A program made the translations under genes and the position numbers. 64,000 nucleotides of DNA from Natroniella sp046097105 (GTDB taxonomy: Bacteria > Bacillota > Halanaerobiia > Halobacteroidales > Halobacteroidaceae), in contig NZ_CP175562.1 in assembly GCF_046097105.1 (NCBI RefSeq), positions 1,550,001 through 1,614,000 on the forward strand, in the 5' to 3' direction. A model generated the notes under the pieces. That model ran no database searches. It had not been told where the DNA came from and saw nothing but the letters and a program-made list of their open reading frames with translations. Shown piece after piece: positions 26,774-35,519 of the stretch. Position 1 is the first letter of the stretch. Each line of letters opens with the position of its first letter.

Positions 26774-26968
26774 TCAAAAACCAAAAATACTCCTTACACT
26801 AGTAAATAACTCATCAATTAATTGAATTATGACCATTAAAACAATAATCACCCCTACTAATGTTAACATTTGGGCCTGTTCTTCTTTATTAGCCTGTTTT
26901 AAGACCATATTAAATACAGAAATTAAAATTCCTAGACCAGCAATTTTAAAGACTAAATCTATATCCAT
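26774..26968 (-). CDS. spoIIIAC: Stage III sporulation protein AC
   Basis: 64-residue protein with two transmembrane helices (about 7-25 and 32-52) ending in IQLIDELFTSVRSIFGF, typical of SpoIIIAC. ATG 26968 has AAGGGG at 7 bases; GTG 26971 is an alternative. Related to FliQ-type export components. Confidence 0.92.
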   Translation of the reverse strand: MDIDLVFKIAGLGILISVFNMVLKQANKEEQAQMLTLVGVIIVLMVIIQLIDELFTSVRSIFGF

Positions 26969-26995
26969 CACTTAACCCCTTCCCAAAATCAAGAT

Positions 26996-27505
26996 TTAAA
27001 AGATTAAAATCACGATAAATAAACCGAGTAAAACCCCTAAATACCTCCAGAGTTTAACCTTTTGCTCTTTTTCTTCGACAGCTTGCTGATGTAAATTGGT
27101 TAATTTATGCTGGGCTAAACTTAAATGTTTCTGCTGATCTTGACTTGCTGATTGGCCCAAGTTATGTCCTAAACTGACCAAAACATCTTTATCACTTTCA
27201 AGTAAAGCTGTTTCAGAAAAGATTTTTTTAATTGCTTGCTGCCAGGCTTGTTGAGCAGTAGACCCTGTTTCTAATTCCTCTTGGGCAACTAAAAATAATC
27301 CTGCAACTGAAGTAGATAGACTCTTTGAAATTTTAGCAAAAGCCTGGGGTAAAGGGGTTAAGCCATAACTTATTTCAGTTTCTAACATCTGTAAAGCAGT
27401 CTGTAACTCTTGTAATTCCTTTACTCGCAAAACAAACTGTTTAGCCACCACAAATCCAATTGCACCACTGCCTATTATTATTAGGCTAGCTCCTATTAGT
27501 TTCAT
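26996..27505 (-). CDS. spoIIIAB: Stage III sporulation protein AB
   Basis: 169 residues with one N-terminal membrane helix, a long helical cytoplasmic or lumenal domain (LQTALQMLETEISYGLTPLPQAF is the family hallmark, here at about 35-57) and a C-terminal hydrophobic helix. SpoIIIAB is GspF-like. ATG 27505 is preferred over 27508 by spacing to GGAGG. Confidence 0.92.
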   Translation of the reverse strand: MKLIGASLIIIGSGAIGFVVAKQFVLRVKELQELQTALQMLETEISYGLTPLPQAFAKISKSLSTSVAGLFLVAQEELETGSTAQQAWQQAIKKIFSETALLESDKDVLVSLGHNLGQSASQDQQKHLSLAQHKLTNLHQQAVEEKEQKVKLWRYLGVLLGLFIVILIF

Positions 27506-27520
27506 CATCAGCCTCCTCTC

Positions 27521-28477
27521 TTATCTTTTGATAATCTTTTCTATCGTTCCTGGCCCTGATCGTCCGCTCAAGATAATAATCCGTTTAAAGACATCTTCTC
27601 GCAACAGTTCTTTTAAATTTAGCCGAGACCTAATATCTGCTAAATTATCTCCATGAATAGTTGTAATTACTCTAACCCCTGCATTGAGAGCCTCCCAAAC
27701 TGCTTTAACATCTTCTCTGGAGCCAATCTCATCTGTTACAATTAGATCAGGCGACATTGACCTGATCAATAACATCATCCCTTCAGCTTTAGGAGCCCGA
27801 TCTAATAAATCTGTTCTCATTCCTAATCTATTCTGAGCTACCCCTTGATATGCACCACCAATCTCCGAACGCTCATCTACTACCCCTACCTTTAATCCCT
27901 TGAAGTTCAATTTAGAAATCCCATTACTAATCTGCCTAGTCAAATCTCTAAGTAGAGTTGTTTTCCCACAACGTGGTGGTGAAATAATTAACGTATTGTA
28001 AACATCATCAGCACCAGTAATAATCTGTCTGATCACTTCATCAGCTGCTCCTATAATCTCTTGGCATAAGCGAATATTCAATCCTGAAATATATTTAATT
28101 CGTTTAATTTGATTATGTTCTCTGATCACTTGACCAACTAGCCCAACTCGATGACCTCCCGGCAACGTTAAATAACCTGCTTTTAACTCTTCTTCAACTG
28201 TATATAGGGAACTGGCTGTCATTAAATTTAGTGTATCTGTAATATCAGACTGGCTTACTTGGTAAGCCTGTCTCATATCTTTTCTGGTTAAGCCAGATTT
28301 ATCAATAAATAATTCCTCCTCTGTTAATTCTAAAACCAATGGTTTATTGGCCCTTAATCGAATTTCTACTAAATTAGCTAACTTAGCATCTACTAAATTA
28401 CTGATAATTCTTCTTAGCCTAGGAGCTAAGACCGGTAAAATATTTTGATTTAGAACTTTATTAACTTTATTGCTCAT
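27521..28477 (-). CDS. spoIIIAA: Stage III sporulation ATPase AA
   Basis: 318-residue P-loop ATPase of the secretion ATPase type. Walker A is SPPRCGKTTLLRDL and Walker B LIVTDEIG; RMRTDLLDRAPK and TTIHGDNLAD are conserved blocks. It opens the spoIIIA operon of eight genes and probably energises the channel. ATG 28477 has AGGGGTGG upstream; the frame is open three codons further. Hairpin repeat copy B ends about 100 bases upstream. I could not recognise a sigma-E promoter with confidence. Confidence 0.94.
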   Translation of the reverse strand: MSNKVNKVLNQNILPVLAPRLRRIISNLVDAKLANLVEIRLRANKPLVLELTEEELFIDKSGLTRKDMRQAYQVSQSDITDTLNLMTASSLYTVEEELKAGYLTLPGGHRVGLVGQVIREHNQIKRIKYISGLNIRLCQEIIGAADEVIRQIITGADDVYNTLIISPPRCGKTTLLRDLTRQISNGISKLNFKGLKVGVVDERSEIGGAYQGVAQNRLGMRTDLLDRAPKAEGMMLLIRSMSPDLIVTDEIGSREDVKAVWEALNAGVRVITTIHGDNLADIRSRLNLKELLREDVFKRIIILSGRSGPGTIEKIIKR

Positions 28478-28576
28478 ATACACCACCCCTACTATCTAAT
28501 TCTATTATTTTCATGGTAAATTTATGCAAACAAAAAAATAAAGTTACCAAAAAGACAACCAGGTTTAATTGATATA

Positions 28577-28677
28577 TAACTTAAGTTTAAATCCAAGCCT
28601 AAGTTTAAGTAAAAACTAAAAACCATTATGTTTTTAACGATTACCTTAGACTTAACCTCAACCTTAAGCTTAAGCTA
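28577..28677 (-). repeat. Hairpin repeat, copy B
   Basis: 101 bp, about 88 percent identical by eye to copy A after allowing one extra hexamer in the plus-strand left arm. The apical stem has changed on both sides together (TAAAAAC with GTTTTTA instead of TAAGAAC with GTTCTTA). The loop is ATAATGGTTTTTA. It lies after the efp terminator and 91-100 bases before spoIIIAA, so it belongs to the leader or promoter region of spoIIIAA. Confidence 0.85.
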
Positions 28678-28705
28678 TTTTATAATAATACTTCACTTTA
28701 TATAA

Positions 28706-28743
28706 AATAAAAAAAGCCAAGCTAGGCATTAAGCCCAACTTGG
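28706..28743 (-). terminator. Terminator after efp
   Basis: CCAAGTTGGGC and GCCTAGCTTGG pair over 11 positions with two wobble or mismatched pairs, followed by TTTTTTTATTT. It overlaps nothing and closes the aro-pepP-efp run. Confidence 0.85.
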
Positions 28744-28749
28744 TTAATA

Positions 28750-29310
28750 TTAATTAACTCGTTCTATATATTCACCTGTTCTAGTATCTACTTTTAATAT
28801 ATCTCCTTCTTCAATAAACAACGGCACTGAAACTTCAGTCCCTGTCTCTAAAGTAACTGTTTTAGAAGCTCCAGAAACAGTATTACCTGCTACTGCTGGA
28901 GGAGCATCTGTTACTGCTAACTCAACAAAGACAGGCACATCCACTCCAATTGGATTCCCTTGGTATAGTTGTATTTCGATATCAGAATTTTCCTTAATAA
29001 ACTTGGCTGCATCTCCAATCTCCTCTTGATTTAAAGTGATTTGCTCATAATTCTCTTTATCCATAAATGTATAATCCTTACCACCCTTGTATAAAAACTG
29101 ATAAGTTCTACTTTCAATATGAGCCTTATTCACTTTCTCCCCAGCTCTAAATCGTTTATTAGTCGTCTGTCCAGTCTCAATGTTTTTTAACTTTGTCTGT
29201 AAAAATGCTCCACCTTTTCCTGGTTTAACATGATCATAGTTGACTATCTTGTACAATTGCCCATCCAACTCAATCGTCAAACCAGTCCGAAATTCATTGG
29301 TTGAAATCAC
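28750..29310 (-). CDS. efp: Elongation factor P
   Basis: 186-residue three-domain OB protein that rescues ribosomes at polyproline stretches. Domain I carries the loop VKPGKGGAFLQTKLKN, so the modified-residue position (the second K of PGKGGA) is a lysine. Domain III ends in GEYIERVN. Start is GTG 29310, with GGAGG 8 bases upstream. It follows the Xaa-Pro peptidase gene, as in Bacillus (yqhT-efp). Confidence 0.97.
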   Translation of the reverse strand: MISTNEFRTGLTIELDGQLYKIVNYDHVKPGKGGAFLQTKLKNIETGQTTNKRFRAGEKVNKAHIESRTYQFLYKGGKDYTFMDKENYEQITLNQEEIGDAAKFIKENSDIEIQLYQGNPIGVDVPVFVELAVTDAPPAVAGNTVSGASKTVTLETGTEVSVPLFIEEGDILKVDTRTGEYIERVN

Positions 29311-29393
29311 TGATTAGTCCTCCTTTGTAAGCGATAATAATAATCTCCTTAATTACTATTCAAGAACTTATTTAAAAAACCTGCAACTATCAA

Positions 29394-30461
29394 CTAAACT
29401 ACTATTAACTCCTTATTAAATTTATTCAACACTTGACAACCATCTTCAGTAACAACTACTATATCTTCAATCCTAACCCCGCCCCAGTCTGGTAAATAAA
29501 TACCAGGTTCTACTGTCAGTACCATCCCTGGTTCCAAGACTGTATCATCTTTAGGTGATAATCTTGGCCCTTCATGTATCTCTAATCCAACTGAGTGACC
29601 CAATCCATGTCCAAAATAATCTCCGTAACTAGCTTTAGTAATGATATCTCGAGCAACCTGATCAACATCGGATGCTTTTACTCCTGCTTTAATACCTTTC
29701 AGAGACTCTTGTTGTGCTTCTAACACTGTGTAATAGACCTCTTTTTGTTTCTTCGTTGGCCCATCTCCAACGACCACAGTCCTTGTCATATCAGAACAGT
29801 ATCCCTTATAAAGACAGCCAAAATCTATCGTTACTAAGTCACCAACTTCAATTTCCTTCTCACTTGCTACCCCATGTGGTAGTGCAGAACGTTTTCCAGA
29901 AGCAACAATAAAATCAAATGATTTTCCACTCGCTCCCTTCTTGCGAAGCAAGAATTCTAACTCAGCAGCAATATCTCGTTCGATTACTCCTGGTTGTAGA
30001 CTTTGTTGGATTTCAAAGAAAGCTTCCTCCGTAATCTGAACTGCTTCCTTTATTTTAGTTACCTCAGTTTGATCTTTAACCTTTCGTATTTCTTTAACCA
30101 ACCCTTTAGTTGCTTTTAATTCTAGATCGAGCTTATCTTGATACTTTAAATACTGATCATAAGTTTCATGCTCAGCTTCAAAGCCTAATATCTCAATTTG
30201 TTGCTCATTAATTAGCTGACTTAACATCTCTAATTTAGAATCATTGAATTCAATAATTTCATAATCTGCTGCCTCTACTTCAGCTTGTTCAGTATAGCGA
30301 AAATCAGTTACTAACATTGCATCTTGTTGAGTAATTAATAAGCTACCTGCTGTTCCGGTAAACCCACTTAAATATCTTCTATTTGCTGGATCATTGACCA
30401 ATAAAGCATCTATTTTCTCTTTTTTTAGTTTTACTCTTAATTTTTCAATTCTAATTTGCAC
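29394..30461 (-). CDS. Xaa-Pro aminopeptidase (M24B)
   Basis: 355-residue metallopeptidase with a creatinase-like N-terminal domain and a pita-bread catalytic domain. Metal ligands are visible in VTIDFGCLYKGYCSDMTRT, GHGLGHSVGLEIHEGP and VEPGIYLPDWGGVRIED. It removes N-terminal residues before proline, or recycles peptides. GTG 30461 has GGGAGTGA upstream. It lies between aroQ and efp, the usual Firmicute arrangement. Confidence 0.92.
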   Translation of the reverse strand: MQIRIEKLRVKLKKEKIDALLVNDPANRRYLSGFTGTAGSLLITQQDAMLVTDFRYTEQAEVEAADYEIIEFNDSKLEMLSQLINEQQIEILGFEAEHETYDQYLKYQDKLDLELKATKGLVKEIRKVKDQTEVTKIKEAVQITEEAFFEIQQSLQPGVIERDIAAELEFLLRKKGASGKSFDFIVASGKRSALPHGVASEKEIEVGDLVTIDFGCLYKGYCSDMTRTVVVGDGPTKKQKEVYYTVLEAQQESLKGIKAGVKASDVDQVARDIITKASYGDYFGHGLGHSVGLEIHEGPRLSPKDDTVLEPGMVLTVEPGIYLPDWGGVRIEDIVVVTEDGCQVLNKFNKELIVV

Positions 30462-30556
30462 TTAATCACTCCCACTAAAAAGTAGTATATAAATTAATAG
30501 TCAATAATTAAAAGTCAAGATTATAAAGGTAATTAAAACTAAACTCCTAAAAAAAC

Positions 30557-30988
30557 TTAACCGATTAATGTTAATGCTTGCTGCAGGGCCAAAATATAGC
30601 TATTCGCTCCAAATCCTGCAATTTGTCCGGTCACAACAGGTGAAACAACTGATTTATGCCTAAACTCTTCTCTCTGATAAATGTTACTTAGATGGACCTC
30701 AATAATCGGCACCTCAACTGCTGCTAAAGCATCACGAATTGCAATACTATAATGGGTATAAGCAGCAGGATTAATAATAATCGCCTCTACTTCCTCTACA
30801 ATCGATTGTTGAATCCGATCCACCAATTCACCTTCACTATTAGACTGGAAAGTTTCTAATGCAAGGTCATTTTCAGTAGCAATCCTTTGTAATTCCTGAT
30901 TGATATCTTCTAAAGTCTCTAAACCATAAACATCTGGCTCACGAGTACCCAATAGATTCAAGTTTGGCCCATGAAGTACTAGAATCAC
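30557..30988 (-). CDS. aroQ: Type II 3-dehydroquinate dehydratase
   Basis: 143-residue flavodoxin-fold enzyme of the shikimate pathway. The start LVLHGPNLNLLGTREPDVYG contains the active-site tyrosine; NPAAYTHYSIAIRDAL and VEVHLSN-type segments (EVHLSNIYQREEFRHKS) supply the catalytic histidine and arginine. GTG 30988 overlaps the aroB stop (GTGA). Dodecameric in its family. Confidence 0.95.
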   Translation of the reverse strand: MILVLHGPNLNLLGTREPDVYGLETLEDINQELQRIATENDLALETFQSNSEGELVDRIQQSIVEEVEAIIINPAAYTHYSIAIRDALAAVEVPIIEVHLSNIYQREEFRHKSVVSPVVTGQIAGFGANSYILALQQALTLIG

Positions 30989-32082
30989 TTATTATCACCA
31001 ACCTTTATTTCTTGAATAACCTCTTTGATCAAACCCTCTTCTAAATTAGCAATAATCTCAACTTCTCCAACCTCTTTAGCCAAGATAAATCTGATGACTC
31101 CATCTTGAACCTTTTTATCCTTAGTTAATGCCTGATAAATTTCATCTGCTGACCATTGGTCAAAGTAGGTAGGCAACCCAAAATTTTTGATCAATCTTTG
31201 CTGTCTAATCACATCAGATTCATCTATCCATCCAATTCGATTAGCCAACTTAGCTGCTCCAACCATTCCAATCGCTACTCCTTCACCATGTCGATATATT
31301 TTATAATTTGTAACTGCTTCTAAAGCATGTCCAATTGTATGACCATAATTTAAAATTGCCCGTAAACCTCTTTCTGTTTCATCTTGAGCCACTATTGCTG
31401 ATTTAATCTGACAAGATAATTTAATTAAATGTTGTAAAGGCTGGGCTTTTAAAGCTAAAACTTCTCTATAATTACGCTCTAAAAATGTAAAGAATTCTTC
31501 ATCCCAAATGACACCATATTTAATAACCTCAGCTAAACCTGCTTTTAGTTCCCTTTCTTCTAAAGTCGATAACACATTAATATCTGCCACTACTAACTTT
31601 GGTTGATAAAAAGCCCCAATTAAATTTTTCCCTGCTGAATGATTAACTGCTACCTTTCCTCCAACACTACTATCAACCTGGGCCAACAATGTAGTAGGCA
31701 CCTGAATAAAATTGATCCCTCTCATGTAAGTAGCAGCAATAAAACCAGCAATATCACCGACTACACCACCACCTAAAGCTAAAATCGAAGAGGTGCGATC
31801 TAGACCAGCTGTTACTACTTCATCATATAACTGCTGAGCAGTCTCTAAAGATTTATACTCTTCACCATCACCAATTTTAGCCACTTCAACTGTAAAGCCA
31901 ACTTCTTTCAATGAATCTTTCACCTTTTGACCATATAAACTATCAACTAACTCATTAGTTATGATCAACACTTTTGATCCTATTTCTAACTCCGTTAAGT
32001 AAGTACCGATATTTTTTAACAAATTTTTCCCAACTTTGATTTGATAACTTCGTGTTCCTAGATCAACCTTTACCTCTTCCAT
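30985..32082 (-). CDS. aroB: 3-dehydroquinate synthase
   Basis: 365 residues from ATG 32082 (GGGGGGGAG upstream). NAD is bound by GGGVVGDIAGFIAATYMRG; zinc ligands are in AEVIKYG, LNYGHTIGHALEA and YRHGEGVAIGM. It cyclises DAHP to dehydroquinate. It is coupled to aroQ by a 4-base overlap, and aroK lies 91 bases upstream. Confidence 0.96.
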   Translation of the reverse strand: MEEVKVDLGTRSYQIKVGKNLLKNIGTYLTELEIGSKVLIITNELVDSLYGQKVKDSLKEVGFTVEVAKIGDGEEYKSLETAQQLYDEVVTAGLDRTSSILALGGGVVGDIAGFIAATYMRGINFIQVPTTLLAQVDSSVGGKVAVNHSAGKNLIGAFYQPKLVVADINVLSTLEERELKAGLAEVIKYGVIWDEEFFTFLERNYREVLALKAQPLQHLIKLSCQIKSAIVAQDETERGLRAILNYGHTIGHALEAVTNYKIYRHGEGVAIGMVGAAKLANRIGWIDESDVIRQQRLIKNFGLPTYFDQWSADEIYQALTKDKKVQDGVIRFILAKEVGEVEIIANLEEGLIKEVIQEIKVGDNK

Positions 32083-32173
32083 AATCTCCCCCCCAGAAAA
32101 CAAATTTACAGTTTATAATTGATAATTAAAAGTCAGAGATCTTAAATCATTAAAATTAATACATAATTGTAAT

Positions 32174-32677
32174 TCACCGTAATTCTAACTGTTCAATTAT
32201 CTCATCTACAACTTCAGTCAATGACAAGCCAGTAGTATCAACCTGGTAAGGAGTACAATTATAATTCTCCTTACGCTCAGTTAACAACTTCTCAATCTTT
32301 CCTAGCGGATCATCAACCTCTAACAGTGGTCGATTGCCATCTTGACTAGTACGTCTTAATATCTCCTCAGAAGTAGCAGTCAATAAAGCTAAAGTACCAT
32401 TATCTTTTAAAGCCTCTAAATTTTCTTCCTTCAATACTACTCCTCCACCAGTGGCAATCACCTGTTTATCTTTTTTAGCTATCTTTTTGGTAACTTCAGT
32501 CTCAAGCTGTCTAAAATACTCTTCGCCCAAAGTAGCAAAAATTTGTGGTATCTCTAAACCTTCATACTTAACAATCTCTTGATCTAAATCAACAAACTTA
32601 TAGCCTACTTTTTCTGCTAACTTCTTTCCTACTGAACTCTTTCCTGTCCCCATAAATCCGATTAAGACTATATTCAT
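32174..32677 (-). CDS. aroK: Shikimate kinase
   Basis: 167-residue P-loop kinase. Walker A is GFMGTGKSSVGKKLA; shikimate-binding DLDQEIVKYEG, EYFRQLE and ATGGGVVLKEEN follow. It starts 7 bases after the aroC stop and belongs to the aroC-aroK-aroB-aroQ cluster. Confidence 0.96.
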   Translation of the reverse strand: MNIVLIGFMGTGKSSVGKKLAEKVGYKFVDLDQEIVKYEGLEIPQIFATLGEEYFRQLETEVTKKIAKKDKQVIATGGGVVLKEENLEALKDNGTLALLTATSEEILRRTSQDGNRPLLEVDDPLGKIEKLLTERKENYNCTPYQVDTTGLSLTEVVDEIIEQLELR

Positions 32678-32683
32678 CTTTAC

Positions 32684-33880
32684 CTACCTCTGTTCCAACA
32701 TTGCTAAGTAATTATCATAATTTGTTTTAATCTCTTCTAAGCTATCTCCACCAAACTTTTCTAATAATGCTTTAGCCAACTCAACTGCTACTACTGCCTC
32801 TCCTACTACACTCGCTGCAGGTACAGCTGTTACATCTGAACGTTCAACACTTGCTTTAAACTCCTCTTTTGTCTCCAAATCAACTGAAGATAATGGTTGA
32901 TATAAAGTAGGAATCGGCTTCATGACTGCTTTTAAGACAATCTCTTCTCCATTACTGATTCCTCCTTCTATCCCCCCAGCATTATTTGAACTACGATAAA
33001 ACCCACCTTGATAACTAATTTCATCATGGACATTAGATCCATACATCTCTCCAGCTTCAAATCCTAAACCAACCTCTACTCCTTTAATAGCCTGAATACT
33101 GATCAGTGCCTGGGCCAACTTCCCATCCAATTTGCGATCCCAATGGACATGACTACCCAGACCGACAGGCAAAGAGTTGGCCCTTATTTCAAATATTCCT
33201 CCTAAAGAATCCCCTTCTTCTTTACAGATATCGATCTCTTTAATCATCTCCTCTGTTATTTTAGAATCAATACATCTAACTGGAGATTGATCACTTTTAG
33301 CCTTGATTTCAGAAAAACTAACTTCTTCCTCTTCAATTTTGGCCCGACCTATCTGTAATACATGGCTTACTATTTCAATTCCAAATTGCTGTAAAAATTT
33401 CTTAGCAACAGCTCCTATTGCTACTCTAACTGCCGTCTCTCTGGCGCTGGCCCTCTCTAAAATATTTCTAATATCAGTTTGATTATACTTTAAACCACCT
33501 GCCAAATCAGCGTGGCCAGGTCGTGGCTTAGTCACCTTAGGAGTAACCGATTTGACCTTCTCCTCCTTCTTAATCATTACTTCCTCTTGATCATAACCTG
33601 AATTGCCAAAAGGGGCCAACACCTGTTGCCAATTCTCCCAGTCATCATTTCTAATCTGAAAAGTAATCGGACTGCCTAATGTCTTCCCTCCTCTAATTCC
33701 AGATAAAATTTCAATTTGATCTGTCTCTATTTTCATTCTTCCACCACGACCATATCCACCTTGACGTCTAGCCAACTCACGATCAATCTCTTCTCTTGTA
33801 ACCTCTAAATTTGCTGGAATACCTTCTAAAATTCCTGTAATTGCTTTCCCATGTGATTCTCCTGCTGTTAAATAACGAAT
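32684..33880 (-). CDS. aroC: Chorismate synthase, apparent ATT start
   Basis: Flavin-dependent enzyme making chorismate from EPSP, last step of the shikimate trunk. Family blocks include RYLTAGESHG at the very start, RRQGGYGRGGRM, HADLAGGLKY and RASARETAVRVAIGA. The usual N-terminus is MRYLTAGESHG; here the first codon is ATT at 33880, 6 bases after AAGGAGGAG (33887-33895). An in-frame ATG at 33931, behind GAGGAAAATA, would add 17 residues (MIKLIKNLFYVKKEEYK) encoded partly by that Shine-Dalgarno. I prefer ATT; length is then 398 residues, normal. Confidence 0.9.
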   Translation of the reverse strand: MRYLTAGESHGKAITGILEGIPANLEVTREEIDRELARRQGGYGRGGRMKIETDQIEILSGIRGGKTLGSPITFQIRNDDWENWQQVLAPFGNSGYDQEEVMIKKEEKVKSVTPKVTKPRPGHADLAGGLKYNQTDIRNILERASARETAVRVAIGAVAKKFLQQFGIEIVSHVLQIGRAKIEEEEVSFSEIKAKSDQSPVRCIDSKITEEMIKEIDICKEEGDSLGGIFEIRANSLPVGLGSHVHWDRKLDGKLAQALISIQAIKGVEVGLGFEAGEMYGSNVHDEISYQGGFYRSSNNAGGIEGGISNGEEIVLKAVMKPIPTLYQPLSSVDLETKEEFKASVERSDVTAVPAASVVGEAVVAVELAKALLEKFGGDSLEEIKTNYDNYLAMLEQR

Positions 33881-33959
33881 TTTATACTCCTCCTTTTTTA
33901 CATAGAATAAATTTTTAATTAATTTTATCATTATTTTCCTCAAAAATAAATAACTAATT

Positions 33960-34526
33960 CTAAAAACCAAAGCTATAGCGACCAGTATCCCGTTCAATAA
34001 TAATTTGATTATCTAAAATAGCCTCAATTTTAAAACCAGAAATTTGATCATCAACTTGAGCTAATTTACTTTCTCCATTTAATTCAAGCAAAACCAAACT
34101 TTCTTCTGCTCTATTTACTACACCTAATATTTCTACTTCAAAATTAAATTCACTTCCATCTTTTAACTTAGTTCCCGAATCATCTTGAAATCCCTCTTTA
34201 ATCTTTCTTTCATTTTGATAACTGAATTTAGATTTAGATAGTTCTGCTAAATTTAAAAATGGACTCTCTCGCACCACCTCTTCTATCCCATACAACTGGT
34301 ATAGATCTATCTCTTCTTGACTAGATTGCTCATCGTATAATTGCTCATTCAACTCTATCTTATCTTGCCCTTTATTTTCAAAAGCCTCTTCAGTACCTTG
34401 GGAAAAGAAGAGTAGATTAACCCACAACCCCATAGCTAATACAGTTAATCCCAATAAAATTATCAATTTCTTTGTAGAAGTTTCCTCAAATTCTTTAGTT
34501 AATCTGACTATTAACTTCTCTAACAT
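33960..34526 (-). CDS. GspC/PilP-like pilus or secretion protein
   Basis: 188 residues with one transmembrane helix (about 19-40), an acidic extracytoplasmic linker and a C-terminal small beta domain (FEVEILGVVNRAEESLVLLELNGES, then DDQISGFKIEAI, given as two blocks) like the PilP/GspC homology region that links inner and outer assemblies. In a Gram-positive it may act in the wall. ATG 34526 is 1 base after the pilO-like stop. It is the last gene of the operon; aroC follows closely. Confidence 0.6.
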   Translation of the reverse strand: MLEKLIVRLTKEFEETSTKKLIILLGLTVLAMGLWVNLLFFSQGTEEAFENKGQDKIELNEQLYDEQSSQEEIDLYQLYGIEEVVRESPFLNLAELSKSKFSYQNERKIKEGFQDDSGTKLKDGSEFNFEVEILGVVNRAEESLVLLELNGESKLAQVDDQISGFKIEAILDNQIIIERDTGRYSFGF

Positions 34527-34527
34527 C

Positions 34528-35022
34528 TCATTCACCACTTTGCAGAGCATAAATATGTATTAATAAATCCAGACTTAATTTATTTTCTGCTATATTTTTT
34601 AATCCCAATTCTTCAATAGTTACTAACCTATCTTGACCTTCTAAATCTAAAATAAAATTGGTTAAATCTTTATAACCCCCTCTAAAAGAGGCTTCTAACG
34701 GAAGTTTAACTAACTGTTCAGTTTCAAACTTGCTATTAGGTGTAAAGTTTATTAAACTAATCTCATATTTAGCTATCATTTCTTCAAGTTGACTTATAAA
34801 CTCACTCAACTTAATTTGAGAAGGTAATACAAAATCCTTCTGCTCAATAAGGTTACTATCCTTAAACCTAGTTGCTTTCTCTATTTCTAATTTTGATTTC
34901 TGCTGTAAACTAGCAACTTCTCTATAATTAGATCTAACATAAATCATAGTACCATAATTCGCTATTAGTAAAGCAATTAATAAGATTAAATAACTCTTCT
35001 TTGTAACTGTTAATAATCTCAT
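34528..35022 (-). CDS. PilO-like pilus assembly protein
   Basis: 164 residues: an N-terminal transmembrane helix (about 8-28), a coiled coil, then a ferredoxin-like PilO domain (FISQLEEMIAKYEISLINFTP; GGYKDLTNFILDLEGQDRLVTIEELG). It overlaps pilN by 4 bases. With PilM and PilN it forms the inner-membrane alignment complex of type IV pili. Confidence 0.8.
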   Translation of the reverse strand: MRLLTVTKKSYLILLIALLIANYGTMIYVRSNYREVASLQQKSKLEIEKATRFKDSNLIEQKDFVLPSQIKLSEFISQLEEMIAKYEISLINFTPNSKFETEQLVKLPLEASFRGGYKDLTNFILDLEGQDRLVTIEELGLKNIAENKLSLDLLIHIYALQSGE

Positions 35023-35519
35023 TTTTTAATCTTCCCTTCAAGTTCCAATAAAATAATATCATCTTTTAACCTCTCAGTAGCTAACAATTCAACCTGAGCA
35101 AAAAAAGGATATTTATTCAATCTTGTAATTATTTTAAGTACTTGTTGCTCATCAATTGTTTTAGCAATAATTAAAAAGTTTTCTTCATCAGTAATCATAA
35201 ATTCTTCTATCCAAAGCTCAGGAGGTATAATCAAATTAAGATCAGCAATAATCTGTCCATAACTTAATAATTGAGCAGTACCTAACTCTGTAATTGCTTG
35301 CTGTCTCTGCTCTAACATTTCTAACTCGACTAAAGATAACTCAGTACTTTGCTTCTTAATTTGCCCCAGTTCTTTTTGATATTCAGTAACTAAAAAACTA
35401 CTATATAACCCCCAGCCTAATACTATAACTAACAGACAAGATAGAACAATCAAACTAATTTTTTTATACATATCATACCTTCTCTGCTTTTTTATCTCAA
35501 TCGGTAATAAATCAATCAT
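35019..35519 (-). CDS. PilN-like pilus assembly protein
   Basis: 166 residues starting MIDLLPIEIKKQRRY; the conserved N-terminal cytoplasmic segment that docks on PilM is present (LLPIEIK in place of INLLP). A transmembrane helix (about 23-43), coiled coil and PilN domain (ADLNLIIPPELWIEEFMITDE) follow. It overlaps pilM by 8 bases. Confidence 0.85.
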   Translation of the reverse strand: MIDLLPIEIKKQRRYDMYKKISLIVLSCLLVIVLGWGLYSSFLVTEYQKELGQIKKQSTELSLVELEMLEQRQQAITELGTAQLLSYGQIIADLNLIIPPELWIEEFMITDEENFLIIAKTIDEQQVLKIITRLNKYPFFAQVELLATERLKDDIILLELEGKIKK

